From: Luteolibacter arcticus
GTDB lineage: Bacteria; Verrucomicrobiota; Verrucomicrobiia; Verrucomicrobiales; Akkermansiaceae
Length of the DNA stretch: 64,000 bases
Direction: 5' to 3'
Assembly (NCBI RefSeq): GCF_025950235.1
Contig: NZ_JAPDDT010000016.1
Location: forward strand, 62,001 to 126,000
Positions 20,072 to 29,021 of the stretch are shown here, one piece after another. A program made the position numbers and the translations under genes. Numbering within the stretch: the first letter of the stretch is position 1; each line of letters begins with the position of its first letter. The notes under the pieces were generated by a model, which was not told the DNA's origin, did no database searches, and saw nothing but the letters and a program-made list of their open reading frames with translations.

Positions 20072-20965
20072 ATGAACGGAATGAGGCGCTTCCTCCCTTC
20101 CATTGTGACCTTCTGCCTGTCACTCACCTGCGGCCCCGTCATCGCTGGGGAAGCCCCTCGCGAATGGTCGTTTTTTCCCTTCGACAACGGAGTCGGACGC
20201 GGCGTCTGGCCCCCCGCGGTGCAGGCTGAAACCGTAAGATCGCTTGGTTACGAAGGCATTCATTACAACTATCTCGATCCCTCCGACTTCGCCGCCAAAT
20301 TGACGGCATGCAACAGCGCCAAGGTGCCCATCCGCGCGGTTTACCTCTACACCTTCGTCGATAAACCCGCTGAGCCCTATGACCCCCGTTTCAAGGAGGT
20401 GATCCGCATGCTCAAGGGTTCGGAAACCATCATCTGGCTAACCCTGCGCGATGGAAAGCGTGGCAAGCAGGATGCGGACGCCGCGAAAATCGTCCGGGAG
20501 ATTGCGGCTCTCGCTGCGGAAGCGGACCTCAAGGTTTCGCTCTACCCGCATGCCGGCTTCTACGTCGCCAGCGCGGAGGACGCCGTGCGCATCGCGGATC
20601 TCGTCGATCTTCCCAACGTCGGCGTGAGCGTGAATCTCTGCCACGAACTCTTCGCAGGAAACAGCGGTCGGCTTGGCGAAGTGCTCAAGGCCGCCGCCCC
20701 CCGTCTGAATCTCGTGTCCATCAACGGCGCCTCGCCCATCCCCGGCAAAGGTCCGACCGCATGGGAGACCTTGCCGCTGGGATCCGGTTCCTTCGACACC
20801 GCCAATTTCCTCCGACAGCTCCGCGACATCGGCTACCGGGGGCCGGTCGGCCATCAGTTCTACGCCGTGGCGGGTGACGACAGGGAAAAGCTCTCGAAGG
20901 GCATTACGGCGTGGAAGAGGATCAAAGCGGAGTTGCTGGGATCCGGTGCGGCTGTCGAACCCTGA
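20072..20965 (+). CDS. Secreted sugar isomerase/epimerase-like TIM-barrel protein
   Basis: A 297-residue protein of the xylose-isomerase-like TIM-barrel (AP endonuclease 2) superfamily. A signal peptide is present (FLPSIVTFCLSLTCGPVIAG), so it is exported, which is common for this family in Verrucomicrobiota and Planctomycetes but unusual for a metabolic isomerase. Barrel features include SLGYEGIHYNY, IIWLTLRDG, VSLYPHAGFYVAS, VGVSVNLCHE, LVSINGA and YRGPVGHQFY, with His, Asn and Glu residues at positions that often bind a metal. The start could also be the ATG at 20081. It is divergent from the GH78 gene and shares its regulatory palindrome. The substrate is unknown. Confidence 0.8.
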   Translation: MNGMRRFLPSIVTFCLSLTCGPVIAGEAPREWSFFPFDNGVGRGVWPPAVQAETVRSLGYEGIHYNYLDPSDFAAKLTACNSAKVPIRAVYLYTFVDKPAEPYDPRFKEVIRMLKGSETIIWLTLRDGKRGKQDADAAKIVREIAALAAEADLKVSLYPHAGFYVASAEDAVRIADLVDLPNVGVSVNLCHELFAGNSGRLGEVLKAAAPRLNLVSINGASPIPGKGPTAWETLPLGSGSFDTANFLRQLRDIGYRGPVGHQFYAVAGDDREKLSKGITAWKRIKAELLGSGAAVEP

Positions 20966-21078
20966 GGAAGACATCCATGGACTGGGTGCAGCCGCTCCCG
21001 TCGGACGTTGCTTCGCCTCCCCCAGCAAGTCGGACCATCCGACAGCCGCGACGTGCCGCGTGCGGTCCACGGTCTGGG

Positions 21079-22356
21079 TCAGCGATCCGGAGTCGCGTTC
21101 GCAGTTGCTTTTTCCCTTTCCGCTACGAGGCGCATTGCGGTGTCGCGAGACGGACCTTCTGGAAACTCGGCCAGGCGGTTACGCACGGCGGCGGGCGGAT
21201 CGAATTGCAATATCTGCGAAACGAGGCCTTCGGTGGCGTGGCCCTGCAGGCGGGGGTCGGCGATCTGCTTGATGGCGTGGATCATTTCACCGGTGTTTCG
21301 CAGGGTCAGTGCTCTCTGGAAGATGGCCGCCGCGAGTTCGGGAGTTTCGGGATATTTTTCCGCACAGTCGCGCAGGGCCTCCAGCGGCGCACTCCGCCCC
21401 CATGCGGAGTAAATGGAGGCAACGGCCTCGCCGCGCTGCTCGCCGGTGGGCAGCGTGTTCGCCCAATCGAGGGCTTTCTGCGGGCCCTCCCCGTGGGTGA
21501 GAGCCTCGGCCACCTCATTGACCGGAAGTTGGCCTTCGCCCGGCAGCTTGAAGGTCGCCAGCGTGGCGGCAGCGGCGGACGGGTCATTGTTCACCCAGGC
21601 ACGGAAAAACGCTTGGGCATAGCGCACTTGGTCGGCGGGATCCATCGATTCAATGAAGGCCAGCCCGGCGGAGGGGTTCTTGAAATCCGACATCGCCGCA
21701 ATGTGGCCAAGCGCGATCGACCGATTTTTCTCGGGGAGATGGGAGATGAGGGCTAAGGCGGCCTGCGGATCTATTTTCCCGTAAGCCCCGACCACCTCGT
21801 AACATGCCAGTTCGCCGTTGTCCTCGGCAAGAAAACCCACGGCCCATTTTGCGCCGCGCTCTGGATCGTGGGCGATCTGGGTGGCGGCCAGGGGATATAT
21901 CAGGTCGGCGGGAATTCGGAGCGGATTGTCGGCGGCCTCCGCGATGAGCGGGATCAGTTCGGCGTCCGGCGAATTGGGAAGCCTCTTGAGCAGATCCCGC
22001 AAGGTGTTGGGCGAGCGCTGCCCCCATCGCTTGATCAGGATCCTGGCCAGTGCGAGGCGTCTCTTGGGGTCGGTGACGGCGCCAATTTCCCTGAGCAGGT
22101 CGGGAAATTCTGAAGGCAGTGCTTCGGAGACGCGGGCGGCCAGGGCGTCGTCCGGGCGGGAGGGGCGAGGGGAGGCGGGCGCGGATGCCTCGGAGGAAAT
22201 GGACACGCCGAACGTGGCCGGGGTGGATTTGGAAGCGGCAACTGTTTTCCTCGCCCCGTCTGGAGCTGCCGGCGCGTAGTAAAAGTAAATGGCGCCACCC
22301 AGCGCAAGGGTGCCGAGGGCCGGAAGGATCCAGGAATTGGCGGAAAAGTAAGGCAT
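21079..22356 (-). CDS. Membrane-anchored helical-repeat protein of unknown function
   Basis: A 425-residue protein with an N-terminal membrane anchor (WILPALGTLALGGAIYFYYA) and a Pro/Ala/Ser linker. From about residue 75 it is built of short helical repeats of the pattern 'DPxxAxxxxxxLPxxxR' (IDPQAALALISHLPEKNR, MDPADQVRYAQAFFRAW, NDPSAAAATLATF), resembling HEAT- or TPR-like scaffolds common in Verrucomicrobiales. No catalytic motif is seen. It follows the discoidin gene by 74 bases, but a strong hairpin at 22388-22419 lies between them, so co-transcription is uncertain. A protein-interaction role is inferred from the fold only. Confidence 0.7.
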   Translation of the reverse strand: MPYFSANSWILPALGTLALGGAIYFYYAPAAPDGARKTVAASKSTPATFGVSISSEASAPASPRPSRPDDALAARVSEALPSEFPDLLREIGAVTDPKRRLALARILIKRWGQRSPNTLRDLLKRLPNSPDAELIPLIAEAADNPLRIPADLIYPLAATQIAHDPERGAKWAVGFLAEDNGELACYEVVGAYGKIDPQAALALISHLPEKNRSIALGHIAAMSDFKNPSAGLAFIESMDPADQVRYAQAFFRAWVNNDPSAAAATLATFKLPGEGQLPVNEVAEALTHGEGPQKALDWANTLPTGEQRGEAVASIYSAWGRSAPLEALRDCAEKYPETPELAAAIFQRALTLRNTGEMIHAIKQIADPRLQGHATEGLVSQILQFDPPAAVRNRLAEFPEGPSRDTAMRLVAEREKATANATPDR

Positions 22357-22387
22357 GGCTGTGATGCGTTGGGATTTTAGAGATGAA

Positions 22388-22419
22388 GGCAGGGACGGCC
22401 TCTCCGAGCCGTCCCTGCC
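22388..22419 (-). terminator. Hairpin downstream of the discoidin gene
   Basis: Perfect 12-bp arms (22388-22399 and 22408-22419) with an 8-base loop start 11 bases past the stop codon at 22431. It is a candidate terminator or transcript-attenuating stem ahead of the helical-repeat gene. Confidence 0.65.
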
Positions 22420-22430
22420 ATTGATGGCGA

Positions 22431-24128
22431 TTACTCCGAGCCGAATGCGCCGGCGCGGGTGAGCGACATGCCGTTCGGGAAGTTTGAGGAGGTATTGCCC
22501 TTGTTGATGAAGCGCACGTAACGGGCGCCCTGGCCGCTACTGAAGAGGAAGTCTTCGTTCCACTTCGTGACGCCGTTGGTCTGCGCGCCCGTGAGTACCG
22601 TGGTCCAACTCGTGCCGTTCGTGGAAAGCTGCACGTCGAAGCTCTGCTGGCGGGTGTTGCCGTTGTAAACGGCGACCGTCACGCCAGTCAGCGTCCTCGT
22701 TGTGCCCAGATCGATCTGCATGTAATTGTTGATGCTTTCCACCGAGCAGCGCGTGGAGAAAAGTCCGTCTTCGTCTACGAGGTTCGAGGCCGGATAGCCG
22801 GACTGGGCGTTGGGCGCGGTGGCGGTGATGCCCGCGAAGAAGGGCCGGGTGAGGCGCCAGCCCAGGCAGCGGGCCTCGTGCAGGGCGAGGAAGTTGTTCG
22901 CCGAGTTGCCGCCGTTGACGATGCGCACGTAGCGGGCGGTGACCTCGGCGAAGTAGAAATCCTCGAGGCCAGCGCTCTCGCCGGAGCTCACGACATTGGT
23001 CAACCGGTTCGTCCAGGTCGTGCCGTTCGTCGAAGTCTGCACCGTGAAGGTGTAGTTCCGCTGGTCGCCGAGGTAGAAGGCGAGGCCGACGCCGCTGACG
23101 GAGCGGTTGTGCCCGAAGTCGAACTGGTAGTAGTGGCCGAGCTGGTCGATGGAGCCATAGTTCCCCGTGACCACGCCGTCCACGAGATACTGGGGATTGC
23201 GGTTCGAGTAGGTCGAGTTCGTGGAAGCCGTGTCCACAACGAAGCCTTCTTCGAACTCCGCAAGGCGCAGTGCCGTGTAGTTGCCGGAGGAGGCGCGTTT
23301 TTCATCGCCGATCGGGGTGAAGGGATTCGCGTCGCGGTTGCTGTCGTATTGGTGCGGAGTCCAGTCGGTCACGCGGGCGCCGCGGGCGATGAGGTCCGCC
23401 ACGTAGGCGCGCGTGTCGTCGTAGAACCAGCCGGTGTCGCGGGCGTAAACGAGGCAGATGGTGCGCAGGTTGTTCCCGTAGGTCCAAGCGAGGAGATCGG
23501 CGGTCCACTGGCGATAAGGGGCTCCACGGTCGAAGTAATACTGCGGCGGGGCGTCTGTCGCGACGCCGCCTGCGGCGAGGATGTTCGCCCTCAGCAAGTT
23601 GAACGCGGAGCTTGAGAACGGATTGCTGGTGAGATAACTGTCCGAGTAACCGTTGGCCGAGGCGATGACGGCGATGGCCGAGCAACGGGCCGCGTAGGAG
23701 TTCCGCGCCGCGGTGGTCTGCGCGGTGGGCTGCGACTCGAGATTGTTCACGCAGACGGTGTCGAGCGTGCTGTAAAAATTATCGACGTAGGTGTTGTAGA
23801 AGCCGTAGGCGCTGGCGCCGTTGCCGGTGCCCGCCGTGGTCTCGATGATCGGAGGCGCGGGGAAAAGGCTCACGATGGTGTTGCGCTGGGCGTCGGACGT
23901 CGCGCCCGCGCCACTCCAGCCGTTCGGGTGGATAAACAACTTGCCGCCCTTGGCTCGGAAGTTCGTCGTGTTGCCCGAGACGGTGTCGTCATCATAGCCG
24001 ACCTCAAGGACGGATTGGGTGCCGCCGGAACTGACTTCGACGGCGTGGGCCTGTAGGAGGGCGGTGAGTGCGAGGGCGCCCGCAGCGAGGCTGCGGAACA
24101 GCGGACTATGGGTTTTTTTTGTTTTCAT
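22431..24128 (-). CDS. Secreted protein with uncharacterised N-terminal domain and two discoidin domains
   Basis: A 565-residue protein with a signal peptide (RSLAAGALALTALLQAHA). Residues 30-280 are an unrecognised domain whose conserved pieces are GGKLFIHPNGWSG, ATDAPPQYYFDRGAPYRQW and RTICLVYARDTGWFYDD. It recurs in the genes at 40126-43062 and, more distantly, 47318-49870. Residues about 285-560 are two F5/8 type C (discoidin/CBM32-like) domains (YYQFDFGHNRSVSGVGLAFY, YMQIDLGTTRTLTGVTVAVY). Unlike its paralogue it lacks the Ig-like, beta and C-terminal modules. Conserved Asp, Tyr and Trp residues could suit a glycan-active or glycan-binding domain, but this is inference. A CCCGT palindrome lies 244 bases upstream. 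Confidence 0.75.
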   Translation of the reverse strand: MKTKKTHSPLFRSLAAGALALTALLQAHAVEVSSGGTQSVLEVGYDDDTVSGNTTNFRAKGGKLFIHPNGWSGAGATSDAQRNTIVSLFPAPPIIETTAGTGNGASAYGFYNTYVDNFYSTLDTVCVNNLESQPTAQTTAARNSYAARCSAIAVIASANGYSDSYLTSNPFSSSAFNLLRANILAAGGVATDAPPQYYFDRGAPYRQWTADLLAWTYGNNLRTICLVYARDTGWFYDDTRAYVADLIARGARVTDWTPHQYDSNRDANPFTPIGDEKRASSGNYTALRLAEFEEGFVVDTASTNSTYSNRNPQYLVDGVVTGNYGSIDQLGHYYQFDFGHNRSVSGVGLAFYLGDQRNYTFTVQTSTNGTTWTNRLTNVVSSGESAGLEDFYFAEVTARYVRIVNGGNSANNFLALHEARCLGWRLTRPFFAGITATAPNAQSGYPASNLVDEDGLFSTRCSVESINNYMQIDLGTTRTLTGVTVAVYNGNTRQQSFDVQLSTNGTSWTTVLTGAQTNGVTKWNEDFLFSSGQGARYVRFINKGNTSSNFPNGMSLTRAGAFGSE

Positions 24129-24371
24129 AGGATTTTGCTAGATGACCGGAGCTTGGTGGAGTCTCCCTCCCGCCGGTCACGGGAGGAGAAAGTGATGAAA
24201 AGGCGAAGTCCGTTGCGGAAATCGGAGTTGTGGCTGGTCCTCCGGATGCGGCTGAACCGGCGGATAACATTATCTTGGGTTTTTGAAGGCGATGACTGTG
24301 AACCGGGTTAAGTGATCACGAGGATTCAGCACCACGATGAGATGCTACACAACGGGGAGGCCGGAAATCAT

Positions 24372-24385
24372 CCCGTGTTCGCGGG
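24372..24385. promoter_or_regulatory. CCCGT-N4-ACGGG palindrome, site b
   Basis: CCCGTGTTCGCGGG, a 14-bp palindrome with one central-flank mismatch, 244 bases upstream of the discoidin gene start at 24128. Confidence 0.6.
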
Positions 24386-24439
24386 GTTTCTCGCAGGACA
24401 GCAAGCACCGGGGAAACGGGTACCACTGCCAAGGAATAG

Positions 24440-24489
24440 CCTCACATGGTAGTGTCCTAATTTGGAAATTAGGACACTACCCCTCACAT
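24440..24489. mobile_element. 34-bp perfect inverted repeat flanked by 8-bp direct repeats
   Basis: Two 16-bp arms (24448-24463 and 24466-24481, GGTAGTGTCCTAATTT and its complement) face each other across a GG spacer. They are flanked by identical octamers CCTCACAT at 24440-24447 and 24482-24489. This is the structure of two insertion-sequence ends brought together with a target-site duplication, the interior having been lost. The right octamer is also half of a small hairpin (CCTCAC-ATC-GTGAGG), so the element went into a stem-loop downstream of the GH106 gene. A minimal MITE is an alternative. Confidence 0.65.
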
Positions 24490-24496
24490 CGTGAGG
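24482..24496 (-). terminator. Small hairpin after the GH106 gene
   Basis: 6-bp arms CCTCAC/GTGAGG with an ATC loop, 18 bases past the stop codon at 24514. It is interrupted or bordered by the inverted-repeat insertion. A weak candidate. Confidence 0.35.
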
Positions 24497-24513
24497 AATC
24501 GGCTCGCGGCAGC

Positions 24514-27500
24514 TCAGCGGGGCAGCTCGACAAGCCGGCCTGAGCGCAACACCACCGGTCCGGCGAGGCCGGACGTTTCCAAGGGCGCGGTGGCGGCCGG
24601 GGCGCGGATGGTCCAGGTCTTGCGCCGGTCCGGCGGCAGGGAGGCATCGTAGGCGAGACGGTTGAACCAAGTGTTGGTGACCTTGATGGAAATCACATTC
24701 GCGCCGCCGGTGAGGTGGGTCGTGATGTCAGCCCGGAACGGTGGTCCCCACAGGGTGGCGGCCAGTTTTCCATTGACCACGACTTCGGCGATCACCGACA
24801 CGTGCCCAAGGTCCAACAGGTAACGTGTGTCGGCGGCGGGGGCGTCAAGATTCACTTCGCAGGTATAGGTCGCGGAACCGGAAAAGGCGCGTGCCGCCGG
24901 ATCCTCAAGGTCTGACCAAGGTTTGAGCTGCGGCAGGTCGATCCGCTCGGGAGCATCCCAGCCAGGCGGGAATGACAATTTCCACGGGCCCGTTAGAGGA
25001 ACCGCAGGCAGGGGCTCGACCGTTACCTTGGCGACGAACTGATCGCCACGCCGGAGTTGGTAGTCGCCGGCCTGCCAGGCGAGCAATCGCTGGCCGCCAT
25101 CGAGAATTTCCGCAGTCAGGGGCGGGCTTTCCACGAGCGGTTGCACGGGCTCACCGGACTTCAATCCCTGGGTCGCCTGGGGCGGGTGCTTGTCCACGCG
25201 TTGCGGATCCGTCAGATCGACGAGGGTTTTCCCGTCCCGATCCATCCGCACGAAGCCGGGATTGCTCTTCTCCTTGCGGAAAATCACGAACACCGAGCCC
25301 GCCGCCGGAAGGCTGATGTGGACTGTGGTTCCATTCCCCGCGATCTGATGGAAATCCGCAGGCCTGCCGGTGCCCAGGAGGGGATTCCACAACTCCGGCA
25401 CGCCTTGGCTGGCGAAGCGGAGATTGGCGTTCAGCGGGAACCTGCGATCGGCCGCGACGAAATAAATTTCCGCGTTGTCCGTCCGCCGATGACACCAGGT
25501 GGCGGCACCCGCGCCGGTCACGTCGGGCTGGACGCCGGCCTTCTCCAGCAGGGAAGCGAGGGGATCGCCCCAGAGGAGGCGGCCCTTGCCGAGTTTCCGA
25601 TCACCGGTCGCGGCTATCGTTTCTCCCCAGAGTTTCCGGACGATTTGTTTGAATTTCAGTTCGTCCGCCGCGCCGCCGCTGAGCGAGGGGTTTTCAAACG
25701 CGGGGAGGCCGATCACGATGGCGCCCTGTTGGACGAGGCCGTGCAGGCGGGCGAGCGATGGCAAGGTGAGCCGGGTTCCGCCGGGCAGCCAGAGGGCTTT
25801 CCATGTGACGCCTTCGGGAGATTTCAAAACACCATCGGCGACGCTGATGCGGTGGATGAGGACGTCGGGATTCAGATAGTCGAACTTGATGCCCTCGGGG
25901 AAAACCTGCTCCTGGCGCGGCTTGTGATCCAAGTCATCGCCAAGATACCAGAGCACGTCCGCCACCGGCCGCCCTTGTTGAAGCATGAACTGGCAGCGGG
26001 AGAGGTAGCGCGTCCATTCCGGCATGTGCGGCCACCAAGTCTGGCCGCGAATGAACGGCGTGCCGATCTGCGCCCCAAAGGAGGTACCGGGCACGACATC
26101 GAGCCGCGGGTTGTGGGTGTAGGTGTGGAAGACCAGGTGATTGAGGCCCTGCGCGAAATGCCGGTCCGCCAGGTGTTTCAACATGAAGGGGTGCTCGTTC
26201 CACTTGATGTCGATGTTGGTGAACGCCTCCGCAGCGACCTGCTTTTTCCCGTAAATATGGGCGGCGGAAACGGCTGGCAGAATCGGCTTTGACTCCAGGC
26301 CGCCCCAGTGCGGGTCGTTGGGATGCCAGAGTTCGCACATCGGGATGTCCGCCTTGCCATAGTATTGCAGGATGTCGCCGGTCGGCACGTCGCCCGGACC
26401 GGATTCGAAGGAAAGCTTCAGCCCGCGTTCCCGGCCGAGCGTGGCAAGGCGTCCGTAGTAGTTGGAAACGAGCAGGTCGTTGAGGGTGGCGCGCCAGTCG
26501 CGGAGGAAGCGCCGGCTGGTGAGGTGGTCGCCGATCACCCAGCCGGCCAGGGCGGGCAGCCACGGTCGGAGTGCGTATCCCCGCAGTCCGGCGAACTCGC
26601 GCTCCATTTCCGGGGTCCACGTCTGGGTGTGGCATTCCCAGCTATCAATCACCATGCCATTCAAGCGTCCCGCATCCGCAGGGCCGCCCGCCGCGGAAAT
26701 ACGGCCGATGTAGCCGGCGAAATGGACGTCTGCCCCTTTTTTCGAAAGCTTGTCGCACTCGAATCCGGTGGCCTCCTTCGGCGCGGGGGCGTTCCTCGCA
26801 CCAGTGTTGACGTGGCCGAAGCGCACGACCGTCCATTTTCCCGCCAGTGCCGTCCACTCCAGCTTACCGCCGGAGTCCATGTGCTTGGAAAGATCGACCA
26901 CACGGGCGGGGGCGATCCAAGAGGCCTCGTCCTGCGGCGGCGGCGGGCTTCGGTTCAGACTCCGCAGCACGTAGCCCGCCTGGCCGTGCCAGTCATCGAC
27001 GCGGGCGGCGGACGAAAGGCGGAAGCTGGAGAGTTCCAGCGCCGTCTTGTTTTCAAAAGTGAAGCGGAAGGTGCTGGCGGTGGCGTCCGGCAGGGCGAGG
27101 ACGAGCGGTTGATCATCCTGCCAGTTGCTGCGAGGAATCTCTCGGCGCGCGATTGGCACAAGTCCGTTTGGCCCGACCGCCTCAACGCGGATCGCGGCTC
27201 CGGGGTCGAAGTTCCGGCGCCTCGCAAGCTTCTCCACGGACGGCAGCTCCAAGGACCGCAAAGTCACCGGTGTGGCGAACGAAACCTCGACCCAAGCATG
27301 ATTTGCCGCGGGCGCCAACTGAATGGAAACTCCCTTTGCTCCGTGCAACAAATCCGCCCAAGGCAGCTTTTCGTTACTTCCACGCACTGCGGAGGGAACT
27401 AGATTCGTCCCGTCGTCGCCCGCCGGAGTGGGAAACGCGAGCACCGCAATATCGCGGTAGTCGCGCCAGTCCTCGGCGCTCGGCTGGGGCTTCGGCAAGT

Positions 27501-27957
27501 GGATAGAAACCTGGTTTCCGCCGACCACATCCGTTCGGCTGAATATCAGGTCGCGCATGGAGTTTTCAGGCTTGATCCACGGGCCGCCGGACATCGCCCA
27601 TCCCGGACAATTCTGCATGGTGAAGCTCAGGCCAAGGCGGCGGCAATCATCCGCGGTGTGCGAGATCATGCCGTCCCATGAAGGACTGAGGCAGGCGATC
27701 TGCGGCGTGACGCCGGGCCACGGTCCGCCGAACTGGCCGTGGAAGAGCTGGATGCCGCTCAATCCCGCGTCGGCGACCGCCTCCAGGTCGGCGGTTAGTC
27801 CGGGTCTGGCCACGTTGCCGCCGATCAAGTGAAACCATGTCTCCGGCCGCGATTCGCGCGGCGGCGTGGCAAACCCGGAGGACAGCGGATCGGCCGCCAG
27901 CAGGAGGTTTACGCCAGCGAAGATCGATGAAACGACGAGAGTGGTTTTCAAGAGCAT
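24514..27957 (-). CDS. GH106 alpha-L-rhamnosidase
   Basis: A 1147-residue secreted enzyme of the GH106 type, which removes alpha-L-rhamnose from complex pectins such as rhamnogalacturonan. Signal peptide: TTLVVSSIFAGVNLLLA. The family opening is clear: FATPPRESRPETWFHLIGGN, ADLEAVADAGLSGIQLFHGQ and LGLSFTMQNCPGWAMSGGP. The central barrel has DSWECHTQTWTPEMEREF and KKQVAAEAFTNI, with candidate catalytic Glu residues, and the C-terminal beta domain ends TNTWFNRLAYDASLPPDRRK. Length fits the family (about 1,000-1,150). Its upstream gap holds a CCCGT palindrome 315 bases away and the scar of a deleted gene. The combination with GH78 points to a rhamnose-rich substrate. Confidence 0.88.
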   Translation of the reverse strand: MLLKTTLVVSSIFAGVNLLLAADPLSSGFATPPRESRPETWFHLIGGNVARPGLTADLEAVADAGLSGIQLFHGQFGGPWPGVTPQIACLSPSWDGMISHTADDCRRLGLSFTMQNCPGWAMSGGPWIKPENSMRDLIFSRTDVVGGNQVSIHLPKPQPSAEDWRDYRDIAVLAFPTPAGDDGTNLVPSAVRGSNEKLPWADLLHGAKGVSIQLAPAANHAWVEVSFATPVTLRSLELPSVEKLARRRNFDPGAAIRVEAVGPNGLVPIARREIPRSNWQDDQPLVLALPDATASTFRFTFENKTALELSSFRLSSAARVDDWHGQAGYVLRSLNRSPPPPQDEASWIAPARVVDLSKHMDSGGKLEWTALAGKWTVVRFGHVNTGARNAPAPKEATGFECDKLSKKGADVHFAGYIGRISAAGGPADAGRLNGMVIDSWECHTQTWTPEMEREFAGLRGYALRPWLPALAGWVIGDHLTSRRFLRDWRATLNDLLVSNYYGRLATLGRERGLKLSFESGPGDVPTGDILQYYGKADIPMCELWHPNDPHWGGLESKPILPAVSAAHIYGKKQVAAEAFTNIDIKWNEHPFMLKHLADRHFAQGLNHLVFHTYTHNPRLDVVPGTSFGAQIGTPFIRGQTWWPHMPEWTRYLSRCQFMLQQGRPVADVLWYLGDDLDHKPRQEQVFPEGIKFDYLNPDVLIHRISVADGVLKSPEGVTWKALWLPGGTRLTLPSLARLHGLVQQGAIVIGLPAFENPSLSGGAADELKFKQIVRKLWGETIAATGDRKLGKGRLLWGDPLASLLEKAGVQPDVTGAGAATWCHRRTDNAEIYFVAADRRFPLNANLRFASQGVPELWNPLLGTGRPADFHQIAGNGTTVHISLPAAGSVFVIFRKEKSNPGFVRMDRDGKTLVDLTDPQRVDKHPPQATQGLKSGEPVQPLVESPPLTAEILDGGQRLLAWQAGDYQLRRGDQFVAKVTVEPLPAVPLTGPWKLSFPPGWDAPERIDLPQLKPWSDLEDPAARAFSGSATYTCEVNLDAPAADTRYLLDLGHVSVIAEVVVNGKLAATLWGPPFRADITTHLTGGANVISIKVTNTWFNRLAYDASLPPDRRKTWTIRAPAATAPLETSGLAGPVVLRSGRLVELPR

Positions 27958-27969
27958 GGGAGGGGGAAT

Positions 27970-28196
27970 TTACAGCGCGTAGGGGCGGATGGCTTTGAGG
28001 CCCGCTGGAGTCGCGGGCACGAGGCGGATCGCTTGACAGTAGCGACATCCTGCCGGACCGCGATCCGCGCGGCGGTCTTGCCGTCCGGCGAGGTGTGGTC
28101 CTCCGCACAAACAGGCGGGATGATGCTGGGCAGGATTGCCGCGCAAGCGAGCGTGACGGAACGGTCGACCGTGGATTCAAACAGACGTGGGCGCAT
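27970..28196 (-). pseudogene. Gene scar: signal peptide joined to a short C-terminal tail
   Basis: On the minus strand from 28196 a frame reads VTLACAAILPSIIPPVCAED, then SPDGKTAARIAVRQD, like the start of an exported glycosidase. About 28,035 the homology-like frame shifts, and the remaining bases read AIRLVPATPAGLKAIRPYAL before a stop at 27970-27972, like the end of a glycosidase. The middle is missing. I read this as a head-to-tail internal deletion of a gene that preceded GH106. The original family is not identified; the reading rests on composition and pattern. Confidence 0.4.
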
Positions 28197-28271
28197 TGTG
28201 GCAGTGAGACAATCTTCCCGGGTGATGGGAGAACAGTATCATCGTGCCAGGAATCGCGGCGAACGGAACAT

Positions 28272-28285
28272 CCCGTAAATGCGTG
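28272..28285. promoter_or_regulatory. CCCGT-N4-ACGGG palindrome, site c
   Basis: CCCGTAAATGCGTG, with two departures from the perfect palindrome. It lies in the divergent gap between GH106 (315 bases from its ATG, with the gene scar between) and the small secreted protein (111 bases from its ATG). Confidence 0.5.
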
Positions 28286-28395
28286 ATCAGGCGGATATGG
28301 ACTGGGCGTTTACAAACATAGTATGCTTGCACCTGTATAGTCGGCTCGGATCGAACTTTGAATCGAGTCGCCCACACGGAAAAAACCCACATATC

Positions 28396-28977
28396 ATGAA
28401 ATCCGGAATTCGCATCATCATCGCCAGCCTGATAGCCTCGTGTTCGTCACTGACCGGGGCGGAGGCAATCGAAGGATTCCTGGGCTTGAAGTTCGGGGCA
28501 GATCGCGAGACCGCGAAGACCACGATGGTGGAACGGGGATTCAAGCTCAAGGATCACAAGTCGGAACACAAACTTGAGTTCGAGAAAGGTAGCTATGCGG
28601 GGCAGCCTTTGCGATCACTCGTGATGGAGTTCACGAACAACCGGTTCAATCGCGCCACAGCGGTGTTCGAAGTCAGTTCCGGCAAACGCGAGGAATGTGT
28701 GCGGCTGGGATTGAAAGCAAACGATAGCGTGCGGGACCAGCTGACCAGCCAGTATGGAAATCCCACCTCGGTGAAGAGTGTATCAAGGTCAAAGCTTCGC
28801 GACGGCAAGGACGCGGGGAGTTCGATGTTCAGTGCCGCTTGGCGGAGCAAGGGTGCCGTGAATGGGGGCGAGCGCTCCATCACGCTTAGCACCGTCACCA
28901 TCGGACTCTATTCCTGGGTGTTCAACGTGGTTTATGATGACGGCGCGCCAAAGGCGGAACCGCAGGGAGGTCTCTGA
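28396..28977 (+). CDS. Small secreted protein of unknown function
   Basis: I chose the ATG at 28396 (193 residues) because it starts a signal peptide, MKSGIRIIIASLIASCSSLT followed by GAEA; the frame is open upstream to 28279. The mature part begins EGFLGLKFGADRETAKTTMVERGF, a pattern seen in small periplasmic proteins where a short helix follows 'G..FG', then a mixed beta region (SLVMEFTNNRFNRATAVFEV) and LGLKANDSVRDQLTSQYGNP. No enzymatic motif is seen. The Cys in ASCSS might suit a lipobox but the flanking residues are not typical. It may be divergently expressed from the GH106 side; the next gene follows after 44 bases. Confidence 0.7.
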   Translation: MKSGIRIIIASLIASCSSLTGAEAIEGFLGLKFGADRETAKTTMVERGFKLKDHKSEHKLEFEKGSYAGQPLRSLVMEFTNNRFNRATAVFEVSSGKREECVRLGLKANDSVRDQLTSQYGNPTSVKSVSRSKLRDGKDAGSSMFSAAWRSKGAVNGGERSITLSTVTIGLYSWVFNVVYDDGAPKAEPQGGL

Positions 28978-29021
28978 GTGGTGGGGCCTATGCTCTCCCG
29001 ATGAATTCCGGACAGTAGGAA

